64,000 bases of DNA, taken from positions 33,663,108 to 33,727,107 of the forward strand of contig OY754467.1 in assembly GCA_963575645.1 (NCBI GenBank), read 5' to 3'. Position numbers and translations under genes: made by a program. The stretch comes from Xanthostigma xanthostigma. Taxonomy: Eukaryota; Arthropoda; Insecta; Raphidioptera; Raphidiidae. A model generated the notes under the pieces. The model worked only from the letters and a program-made list of their open reading frames with translations, had not been told where the DNA came from and made no database searches. Shown piece by piece: positions 55,146 to 64,000 of this stretch (position 1 is the stretch's first letter; each line of letters starts with the position of its first letter).

Positions 55146-55441
55146 ATAAATATAGTTTAAAAAAAACTAAAAAACACGCTTTATATCGAGCTAAAAAGTA
55201 CAAAGTAATTTTTTTTAAATAAGCTTAAAACAATGAATAAAAAATACAAGTATTATTGTGAAAAAAGCGTGGGGCACTTTGTGCCACATTTTCGTACATC
55301 GAGCGCGCCACGGTTTTTTCACAATAATACTTGTATTTTTTATTCATTATTGTTTTAAGCTTATTTTAAAAAAAAATATTTTTTACTTTTTAGTTCGATA
55401 TAAAGCGTGTTTTTTAGTTTTTTTAAAACTATATTTATTTA
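55146..55441. repeat. Foldback related to family G
   Basis: Arms of about 130 bp: AATATAGTTTAAAAAAAACT .. CACGCTTTATATCGA .. AAACAATGAATAAAAAATAC and inverse. The loop contains GCGTGGGGCACTTTGTGCC. The CTAAAAAGTA and ACGC/ACGT modules match family G foldbacks. A diverged half copy lies at 61497-61660. Confidence 0.8.
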
Positions 55442-56162
55442 TAGATTACGGATTGTCACTTGATACTTTTCAAAGTGTACCTTTAACAATCGATTTCTAG
55501 GAGTCCGCTATTTTATGAAAGAGGAATTTACTGTTGATTTTGGTATTGAAGTGTAAGTATTTTTCATATTCTTTAGTTTTAAAGCGGTACCGTTAACACA
55601 GTGATTCGCAGTAGGATCTACCCCACGCGACTGGGACAAGTCCAGGTAGTTAGTACGCTATACAATGATGTGTTGTATGAGTCCGTAGCCCTTGTCACAG
55701 ATTAATAAGTATTATGTCGCCCACATCAAGAGCTCTTTGTTTATATAATATGTGCAAGGTGGTTGCTTACGGTCAAACAGACATTTTCGCAGATTTAAAA
55801 AATTGAAATAAATGTTACAAAACACTCGAATACTACTGTTACTGTTTTATACTGAAAACTCTTCTATACGCATGGGATCGCGATTTTATCTGGTATACTG
55901 TTGCATAATTAATATTACTTTAATTTAGCCATCTTTTGTAATCACTGATTTTATCAAGGTCCAATTTTGAATAATTTATGTAAGAACATAATCGTTGCCT
56001 CGTGTTTTATATTTGAGAAAAAAAATTGAACAAGGATTAAGTTTTATCCGTCGATATTTGACTTTGATAAACACGAAATGTAGTTTTTTAGTTACCTACA
56101 TATTAATTTTTAATCTACATTCCGTACTTTCATATGTAAACGACAATTCTTCATATTTCCAG
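55442..56162. other. No gene recognised
   Basis: AT-rich. Around 55575-55700 a GC-richer stretch holds no clear frame. Confidence 0.35.
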
Positions 56163-56203
56163 TATCTGAAGATGACCTGATCTAGGTCGAAACGATCGTT
56201 ATA
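56163..56203 (+). ncRNA. Hammerhead-like motif, third family
   Basis: TAT (helix I, 56163-56165), CTGAAGA (56166-56172), one T, helix II GACCT-GATCT-AGGTC (56174-56188), GAA (56189-56191), helix III ACG-AT-CGT (56192-56199) or AC/GT with a GATC loop, T at the cleavage position (56200), ATA (helix I, 56201-56203). Every hammerhead segment is present in order, with one extra base before helix II and a very short helix I. Unproven. Confidence 0.4.
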
Positions 56204-56473
56204 AATTAAATTAATATTTTTTTGGATTTAGTCTATTCTATTTTATTTTTTACAAGCATAAATAATAGTTTAGGACCTACTGACCTTTTAGGAAGCTGAC
56301 TTCCTCATGGAAGTGTCAAGTGACATACTTTATAATGAAGTTCAATAAATCCATACAACGAAAAAGAAATTTTGCGTCAACAACTCCAATCGTTTTTAGG
56401 GGTATTCAACCCCTAAAGTTGCCGACAACTACACAACTAATTTTCTTATATTTTGCCTGTATAAATTTTCTAC
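56204..56473. other. No gene seen
   Basis: AT-rich spacer following the hammerhead-like motif. Confidence 0.35.
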
Positions 56474-56873
56474 ATAAACCGAGCGGTGTAGAGTAGTGGT
56501 GAGAGCACTAGACTCGCATTCGGAAGGTACCGGGTTCGAATCCCGGCGCAGACAGATGTGGCTGAGACTTTTCCTGCTGCCTCTCGCCAAGAAACGGTAA
56601 TTCTTGTACCGGCCATCTTGTTGAGGTTTTCCATGGTTTCTCTCAATAGTTGCAGATACATATCGAGATGGTTCCTGATTCAAGGCCATGGCCTATTACC
56701 TGTCAAACTCATTCTCAAAATTTGCTATTCATTAAGTTGATATTTAATAATGTAGAAAAGTAACTGGAAGTGTGATAGATGGAAAATAGTAATGGTGCGA
56801 ATGGCGTCTGTTAAGACATAAAGGCGAGAAACGGACGTTAAATGCATTATTATTATTTTTATTTAAATTACGT
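56474..56873 (+). repeat. tRNA-derived SINE, near full-length
   Basis: A-box region GCGGTGTAGAGTAGTGG with one small duplication or insertion relative to 51162, B box GGTTCGAATCC, body GATGTGGCTGAGACTTTTCC to CTGTCAAACTCATTCTC, 3' AAAATAGTAATGGTGCGAAT and an ATT-rich tail. Short frames on both strands within it are incidental. Confidence 0.85.
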
Positions 56874-57252
56874 GCTCAGCAACTATTATTTTTTGTTATT
56901 ATTATTATTTTAATTTTCTGCATAACTTTAAAACTGAATACAGTAAAAGAACAGGTAGAAAATAGAAACAGACAGAAGTAATGATAATAACAGTAAGGCT
57001 GTTATTTTGAAGACAGGATATAGGAGACCGGAAATTTAATATTTTGAAATACAGTTAGTTTCATGAGGACGTTTCTCACCCCGTCGACTTTCTCAGAGTT
57101 TACTTCTTGTTTCTTTACAGATCGTGCATATACGTACAAACGCAAACAAATTACATACGGAAACGCTTATATAGATACAGACTGTTGAAAAAATACGTTC
57201 TTTTATTGAACGCACTATATATTTGGACCTCGTTGACCAAAAAAATAACAAC
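56874..57252. other. No gene seen
   Basis: AT-rich spacer; nothing recognised. Confidence 0.35.
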
Positions 57253-57490
57253 AGGCCGCTGCACACGAGACTGGTTTTGCCATTAGATTTCTTGCTGGAT
57301 TTGGTTTCAAGCGCTAGCTTTCGTGATGGCTTTTATATATTCGCTTCACACGATGTGTGTATTGAAGCTTGCTTTGTAGATGGGTTTGGTGCGCGCGCTC
57401 AGTGACAGTTTGAATATTAACAAACGTGAACGTTTATTGTCTCTGAACAGAACACACACTATGACATAGTGTTTGTTATTGGGCGGCTGG
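57253..57490 (-). mobile_element. Half copy of the GGCCGCTGCACACGAG element
   Basis: Inverse of 22150-22380: AGGCCGCTGCACACGAGACT, TTTTGCCATTAG, TTCGCTTCACACGATGTG, GAACAGAACACACACTATG. The other terminus is missing. Confidence 0.7.
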
Positions 57491-57604
57491 CCATGTCGCC
57501 CACGTGACAAGATTATTAGTATGTACAAGTGGAAACTTCCTTATTATTATAGTATAGCACATTTACTATTACTTAGTTATTTAAAGTTAAAGTTTTAGAA
57601 CCTC

Positions 57605-58288
57605 CTAAAGGACCCCGCACGGAACATATGGGAATCGGCCCTCGGTTAAAATCTTCCATACTCGGGGATATTATCCAAAAATCGACGCTGATCAAAAGTC
57701 TCCATGGGCACGAAGTCCGGAAATGCGATCCCGGGGAGTTATTATTATTTTGATTGCAATAAAAGTATACTTTTATTGCAATCAAAATAGGGAAAATGAG
57801 CAAATGCACCCGTCTCCTTGTGATATTCTATTATAGACATATCTACATCACATAGATATATCATATACAGTATATATGTCGCCGGGATATTGTCAAATCC
57901 GTGATTTTGTAATTTCACTAGTGAAATTACAATATCACGATTGACAAAGATTCGTGATATTATAATTTCACTAAGTGAAATTATAATATCACGGGTTTGA
58001 CAATATCCCGGCGACATATATACTGTATATGATATATCTATGTGATGTAGATATGTCTATAATAGAATATCACAAGGAGACGGGTGCATTTGCTCATTTT
58101 CCCTATTTTGATTGCAATAAAAGTATACTTTTATTGCAATCAAAATAATAATAACTCCCCGGGATCGCATTTCCGGACTTCGTGCCCATGGAGACTTTTG
58201 ATCAGCGTCGATTTTTGGATAATATCCCCGAGTATGGAAGATTTTAACCGAGGGCCGATTCCCATATGTTCCGTGCGGGGTCCTTTAG
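57605..58288. repeat. 684-bp near-perfect palindrome with nested palindromes
   Basis: Arms start CTAAAGGACCCCGCACGGAA and read identical to the inverse strand for about 295 bp, up to GACAATATCCCGG-side sequence; the first difference is near the centre (AAATCC vs AAACCC). Each arm contains a perfect 42-bp palindrome (57747-57788 and 58105-58146, around AAAAGTATACTTTT). The centre holds two hairpins (57901-57938 around TTTCACTAGTGAAA; 57953-57993 around TTTCACTAAGTGAAA). Identical open frames in both arms follow from the symmetry. Class unknown; no clear target-site duplication. Confidence 0.95.
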
Positions 58289-59237
58289 TACCTACCTAAA
58301 TTACTTTCAGGATGCCTGATTTTAACGAGAGCTTGATTTGTTTTTTGTCTTCTTCGAATTTAAATTTTAAAATCCTTTATTGTTATATAACACTCGCCTT
58401 TCTAGTATACTGGTTGCACACAATTCATAACGGAAGATTCTCGCGTTTTTGTACTGCCGAGATGCGAACCATTTAGGGAATTTGGCACATTAGTGTTGTT
58501 AGACGTGGTTCAGAACACTTGTTCTTTTGTTAATTCGTGTAAACGGGGTCGACCATGTGTGTTTTTATAGAGATCGAATCTATAGGTACAGTGACTGCGG
58601 AGCGTAATTCTGAACTAAAACCGAGTTAAAATGTTTTACTGAGAGTCACGCATATATCTCCGCCATAACAAGTTACAAACATTCATCTTTCCTCTTTCTC
58701 ACACCAGCAGTGTTTTGTTTAATGTGCGGACGGAAGTTTTCTTTTGTTTAGGAAACAAAAGTTCGACGTTCAAAAGTGAATAAGCATGTTTGAAATTAAA
58801 TATTATATAAGTAAGCAATGAAGATTTTCCAACTTGAAGTCAGTTACTAAAGTATCCTATTATTATATTATAATCTGCGTTTGGTTTTCAATTGTTTTAT
58901 TCAGAAACTTCGCAAGACGAGGTGTCAAATGGTATAATGAAACTTTGCATTGAAAAGCTTTGTCAAAGCTGTTTAAATTTTAAATTTTCGCGTTGCTGTG
59001 AATTAAAATCGATTTAATTCGGTATAACACTAATTTTGTTCGGTATTTTACACTAATTAAATCTTTTATCAAAAAGAGCTTCGCTTCATAAGTCAAGTAA
59101 ATCTGTATCAGACGTACACAATACACACTTTCGTTAAATTAGTGTCTACGACGGCTATTCAGAAACAAAACGCTTTACTATCGCAAGATTAATCGACTTA
59201 AAAAAGAGGAGGAGGTTCTCTATTTGATTTTTTTTTT
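58289..59237. other. No gene recognised
   Basis: AT-rich spacer with no element ends or credible frames. Confidence 0.35.
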
Positions 59238-60238
59238 AAGTAAAACTTCTTTACGCACGCTTGACTTGGGGAGTACGCTGGTGAATGTGTGACAAGAGAT
59301 TTACGAAAGTGTGATCGGGTGAGGCGAACGGAATTTGGGAGGGAGATATAAGTTAGTGAAGATAGAAAGAGGATGACAAATACTTCACTGGCTAGTGGCG
59401 ACATCAGGTGGCCGAAACAAATACTTCACTGGCTAATGGCGTCATCAGGTGGCCGAAAATATAAGCAGTACTAACAATAGAATGACACATACTTTACTTG
59501 CCAGCGGCGCTATCGAGTGACAGAAAAAGTTTTGTAAACCTACTTTAAATAATATTTCATAAAGATATACGCTTAAGAGAGCTAAGTAATTGCAATGTAT
59601 TACTTTTGTTTTAATTATCTTTATGTTTATATTTCTTTCTTCTTACATTAGACTGTTCATTTCGTTCTTGAAAAATTTTATAAATTAATATTTTGTTCAA
59701 TACATCAAATATTCTACGCTTAAGAGTATTCGTCCCTGCAAACACCCCCTGCACCCTTCATCTCAAATCTTTTCCCCTCGCCTAAACACGGTTTGCGCTC
59801 TCCCGACGCTATTTTTAAAGCTAGAGGGTACTGGTAAACGCCAAATGAAAGACAAAGAATCAGACTACAGATCCTTCAGGCGAATTTTTTGAAAAACAGT
59901 TTCGCCTACGTGTGAAATATTACGTAACTTATTATTTTTTTCAAAAGGTTGTAAGTTTTTTCAGGATTTTTTTTTAAAAAATTCGCCTGAAGGATCTGTA
60001 GTGTGATTCTTTGTCTTTCATTTGGCGTTTACCAGAACCCTCTAGCTTTAAAAATAGCGTCGGAAGAGCGCGAACCGTTTTTAGGCGATGGGAAAAGATT
60101 TGAGATGAAGGGTGCAGGGGGTATTTGCAGGGACGAATACTCTTAAAGTGAATAAAATTGTAAAATAATTTGAAAGTTCATATTTTGTGAATTTTCGGGT
60201 GAATAATAACAAATTATGGCAGGAAGAAGTTGTACTTC
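59238..60238. mobile_element. TIR element E, copy 2, with nested foldback
   Basis: AAGTAAAACTTCTTTACGCA at the left, GAAGAAGTTGTACTTC at the right. Shares CACGCTTGACTTGGGGAGTA, GGTGGCCGAAAATATAAGCA and TGAATTTTCGGGTGAATAAT with 40475-40972. About 180 bp extra lies at 59535-59715, and the TTAA foldback is at 59724. Followed, as in copy 1, by a GTGTGGTCTAAAGCAAACTC tRNA A-box-like fragment. Confidence 0.8.
59724..60142. mobile_element. TTAA-flanked foldback MITE (piggyBac-type target)
   Basis: TTAA at 59720-59723 and 60143-60146. Ends GAGTATTCGTCCCTGCAAA and inverse; arms of about 175 bp pair with few differences (ACCCTTCATCTCAAATCTTT; GCCAAATGAAAGACAAAGAA; AGATCCTTCAGGCGAA). The loop is about 60 bp. 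The uninterrupted target with a single TTAA is at 40884-40887 in element E copy 1. Confidence 0.92.
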
Positions 60239-62431
60239 AGTGGTGTGGTCTAAAGCAAACTCGTTTTTTTATTATTGTTGCTACATATGCGAGAAAATTC
60301 GATATTTTAGTTTGTTATAAATAAAACAAATAGTGCGTGTACTAAATAATGTAGAATTCAGGTAACAAATGCGTCGGGTGATGTACTGACCCTGTCGACG
60401 TGGGATCACACTACCTCATAAAAATACAAAAAGCCGGCTCTGCCTCAACGAGAGTAATGTTGGGAATCACCGCTATAAACAGATATTGTGACTGTCCCGG
60501 AGGACTCTGTGCCGTGTGGGACGCATTAAAATTTACGATTACATAACACGGTTCGCAGGCTCATGTTTGATCGATCCGATCGTCAACACTTTGTCGCGTC
60601 CACAATTTGTTTTGACACGTGTCCTGTTGTTCGAATGTTCCAAAAATTCCAACGGGCCATATTTTATTTACCTATCCGAACTATTTGTCAGCCGCAAAAT
60701 GTCGGTTGTAAATTAAATACAAAAATTCTAAAATTTCAAATGTCCCTGCAGTCGTCACATTCCTGGTTGTATGTTTCTGCGGCCAAACGGCAAAATCACT
60801 TATGTCGAATTTTTTTTTACTATTGGAATCCTTTATATGGACAACTGGCGACGAAACTTACAACTATAATCAGAGAAACATGATTATGAATCATACAGTG
60901 AATCGGTACTGTTAATCGTGAATTTTTTTATTATAATAATAAAAAGTGTTGAATAAATTAATAAATGACTTATTATGGAACCTGCGAAGTTTTAATTTCG
61001 TGAAAAGTTGCTCTGTGTAGTAAAATGCTGTAATAGTACCGTACAACATTTTAATATTAAATATTTTACCCAATAAGTAGATATTGTACTTAGTCTTAAT
61101 ATTGAAAACTTAATTTATTAATTGAATAGTTATTATTATTAAATAACATTAAGAATTTTGATAGAAAAAAATTAAGTTAACTACAAACTGAAAATACATT
61201 TTGACAGATGACTATTTTTACACGCTTTATATTAGCTTCACCTGTATTTTAAACGGACAGATTTATTTTAAACTTTGTACACTTATCAAGAACCGGTGAC
61301 AATACAATAATTTGATAAATCTATCTCATTATCCTGATCAGGATCGCCAGAATTAAATAATTAAGTTTGTATGTATGTTTGTAACCGACTCCTTTGGGCT
61401 CGATTTTGACCCACTTTAAATGGACAGATTTAATTTAAACTGTGTACACTTATCAAAAACCTCTCCATGACTATTAGTTAAACCATCTTTACTAAAAAAT
61501 AATCACCTTTTTATAGCACATCGAACTAGAAAGTGAAAAATAAATATAATTTAAAAAAACCAAAAAACACGCTTTTATAGCACATCGAACTAAAAAGTGA
61601 AAAACAATTCTTAATATAAGAAGAAAATAATAATGAACAAAAAATATTAGTATTAACCCAGATTAGTAACTTAATTACTTAATAAAGTTACTGTATCTAT
61701 AACAAATTAAAATATGTTAAGTATATCTTCGTAAAAAATGTTAATGTGAGTGGATTTATTGATCAGTGAACATTTGAACTACCTGTATCATTATACATAA
61801 ACACTGTATTTTTTTAAATTTCAGTTTTTTATCAATTTACTATAAGCGTTCATTGTAGCTTTGATTATAATCGACATCGACATGTTTTGTGCCCTGGGTA
61901 GTACGGGATTATTGTAAATGGGCAGCCCACGGATATTTACTTTTAACCCATCCCCCAGTCAATACGAAAATATATACAAATATCATTAGCGTAGTCTTTC
62001 GAATGATGACACCCACCATTTTAATGTTAAAAAGATTAAAAAAAAATACTTTTGCTGATCGGTGAATTAAAACCTTTTTCAATTTTTTTTTCTTCAAACA
62101 CGCGCCTAAAATTACACACGCATAATAAAATACGCAGCCGTCAAACAAATTCGATGGAGTGACGTCACTGTTTGCTGATTGATGTTTCAAATTACGTTCC
62201 GTTTCACTTCACTTAATTTATAATTAGTATTTTTGTAAAAAAGCGATATATTTTAAATAAACCTTTCAGTGTTGCGGTTTTCACATGTTTTGCTATTTAA
62301 ATATTAATCGAATTATAGATTTTATTCCCTATTGAAAATTTCAATTGTGAGCGATTGATTAACAGATGGAAAGTGTAAGACTGGCTTCTCAGTCGAATGG
62401 CTGTCGTTGAACAAAAACTAATCATTATATA
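60239..62431. other. No gene recognised; repeat fragments
   Basis: 60360-60890 is GC-richer, with 66- and 106-codon overlapping plus frames lacking domains. 61497-61660 is a diverged half of the 55146 foldback (CACATCGAACTAAAAAGTGA twice). 61340-61440 has ATGTATGTTTGTAACCGACT, a repeat-like stretch. Confidence 0.4.
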
Positions 62432-63727
62432 TCTATATACAGATTGTATCAAATCAAAACGGTCCATAGGACATTCTGTGTGTAAGACAGAGACGATATA
62501 TAAAGATCTAAAGCAGTAAGTAAGAATGAGATAAATGATCGCTAATATAGTTACGTAAATAAATAATTACGTACCTACACTGTAAATCTTTTTACCAATT
62601 TATCAATTAAAACAACTACAAATAAATTTATTATGTTGGCGGTTGAATTACCACCATAAAACCATTTAATTATTTTGATTTTTTCCCGAACAGTATAAAT
62701 AGCCATTTTATCAATAATTTCACTAGTGAATACTGACATTTGATAAAATTGTGATTTTTACTGTAGAAAACAAAGACGATTAGATTGTATAACCACAGTA
62801 ACTATTAGCGATCATTTATCTTATTCTTACTTACTGCTTTAGTGCTTTATATAATATCGTCTCTGTCTTACACACAGAATGTTCTATGGACTGTTTTTTT
62901 GATACAATCTGTATATAAAATTCCCGTGTCACAATTTTGGCCGCGCTAATCTCCAAAACCACTGAACAGATTTTAATGAAGTTTTGTAAATATGTCTTGC
63001 TTGGTGCAACTTAGGCTATAGGATAGTTTTTATTATTTTTTTTGTACAAAATTACGGCATTTTCTTAAAAAAACTGTTATTTGCTTCTGAGCTAATTTAC
63101 ATATGAAACAATAGCGACATCTGTACACGGACACTAAACCTCAATCGTTCTGTCATCTAACAGAAACAAAACAAACTAAAATTTCCGCTCACATTGTTCC
63201 ATTAGAAATAAACCTCTACACAGTCTCCCTTCTCTGACAATGTAAACCACGAAGTCATAAGGAAAACCAGCTCGAGCGTAGCGGTGGACCGATATCTGTC
63301 GCATGAAACAATATGACGTCAGCTACTGGGTAATGCACACAGGTGGAAAGAACCGAAGTTTTCACAGGTAGTGATAGTAGCGCTATCTCGCGTGCGCCAG
63401 AAAACGGTCCATTTCGTAACACAGCAGGCATAGGAAGCTAGGTCTCCTGATTAAAGAGTTCCTGATTTAGTACCAAATAGCGATATCTGTTAAAAATTTG
63501 CTCAAAGCTATCAGTTCAACAACAAACCGGATAGCTACAATTAATTCCACGTCACATGTGTTTCATAGACAAACAATACGACGTAAAAACAACGCATGTG
63601 TTTAGTTGTTTTTGTATCATTGTTTTACCGAGTCCGCTATAATTCTATAAAAAATGTCCGATACCTCATAATGTCAGTGTTTAAAAGGTAATCCACAAAT
63701 CCGGGCGAAGCCGGACCGGACCGCTAG
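62432..63727 (+). mobile_element. Helitron split by a MITE at its 5' end
   Basis: 5' end TCTATA after A (62431); the body resumes at 62912 with TATATAAAATTCCCGTGTC, then CAAAACCACTGAACAG and GGATAGTTTTTATTA. 3' end CCGGGCGAAGCCGGACCGG, then ACCG, then CTAG before T (63728). Both ends fit the A/T Helitron insertion rule. The GC-richer interior (63100-63440) is unrelated to the other Helitrons here and may be captured host DNA; no frame recognised. Confidence 0.85.
62440..62911. mobile_element. TA-flanked foldback MITE in the Helitron 5' end
   Basis: TA at 62438-62439 and 62912-62913. Arms of about 118 bp (CAGATTGTATCAAATCAAAA; GACATTCTGTGTGTAAGACA; GCAGTAAGTAAGAATGAGAT) pair with their inverse at about 62795-62911. 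The loop includes AATTTCACTAGTGAATACTG, similar to the centre of the 57605 palindrome. Confidence 0.88.
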
Positions 63728-64000
63728 TTTATTATGTAATTAATAAGTTAGTTGCGCTTTGCAAATGGAATAAATAACTTTAGCCTACGTGTTTTTTGCT
63801 CAGCGTTAAACTTGTTTAATTTACCAGAATGCTCCTTTGTAATCGGTTTTTTGTACGACACAGTTAATTTCGCAAAACGGATTGACCTGAGAATAAACGC
63901 ACGAACGTAAATGATATATACACATACGGCGGAGTAGGGGAGAAGCAGGTAAATGAGAACACGGTGTGTCAATTAACATCAACTGGAGTACTAAATGACC
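63728..64000. other. No gene recognised
   Basis: A 74-codon minus frame (63748-63972) has no domain or supporting signals. Confidence 0.35.

Noticed and set aside
57573-58299. Identical 71-78-codon frames on opposite strands
   Set aside because: Explained by the near-perfect palindrome.
60516-60883. 66- and 106-codon overlapping plus frames
   Set aside because: Mutually exclusive, unrecognised, and ending in AT-rich non-coding DNA.

Overview
This is an AT-rich insect nuclear window, most likely from a moth or butterfly. The evidence is the Helitron ends (CTAG/T with a CCGGG hairpin), the 'GGGTTCCGTACC' dispersed repeat, abundant TA-, TAA-, TTAA- and 8/9-bp-flanked MITEs, and tRNA-derived SINEs. 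These are recognised by eye; no database was searched. There is no prokaryotic-style gene organisation and no long open reading frame.

Only one segment looks like host coding sequence: an exon at 29411-29570 (+) with perfect AG and GTAAGT splice sites, encoding part of a His- and Cys-rich, probably secreted protein. Its other exons were not found, so much of the window is probably intron or flank of that gene.

Almost everything else is layered transposon debris. Region by region: 0-5 kb has a SINE tail, a Helitron with a 40-bp minisatellite, a MITE with subterminal repeats, and a 633-bp inverted repeat carrying a tRNA-like sequence in each arm. 5-13.7 kb has dispersed repeats, an 83-bp satellite inside a TIR element, a Harbinger nested in a pogo-like element, and a Helitron inside a Helitron. 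15-28 kb has several copies of a chimeric dispersed family ('X'), foldback repeats carrying a hammerhead-like hairpin, and a pogo remnant. 28.3-29.6 kb has a Harbinger-type element with a truncated MADF reading frame, then the host exon. 30-48 kb has more foldbacks, a 5'-truncated LINE with target-site duplication, and a hAT element nested in another TIR element. 49-64 kb has a 9-bp-TSD element with a nested insertion, SINEs with intact pol III boxes, a 684-bp almost perfect palindrome, a TTAA foldback whose empty site is also in the window, and a Helitron split by a MITE.

The most unusual signals are RNA-like. A motif CTGAAGA + 1 nt + variable stem + GAAA recurs in three unrelated repeat families with different but self-complementary stem sequences, and in two cases it can be folded into a minimal type-I hammerhead layout. 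A foldback family also lies next to tRNA-like sequences of different isotypes in three of three well-preserved copies. These are sequence observations plus inference; no activity is shown.
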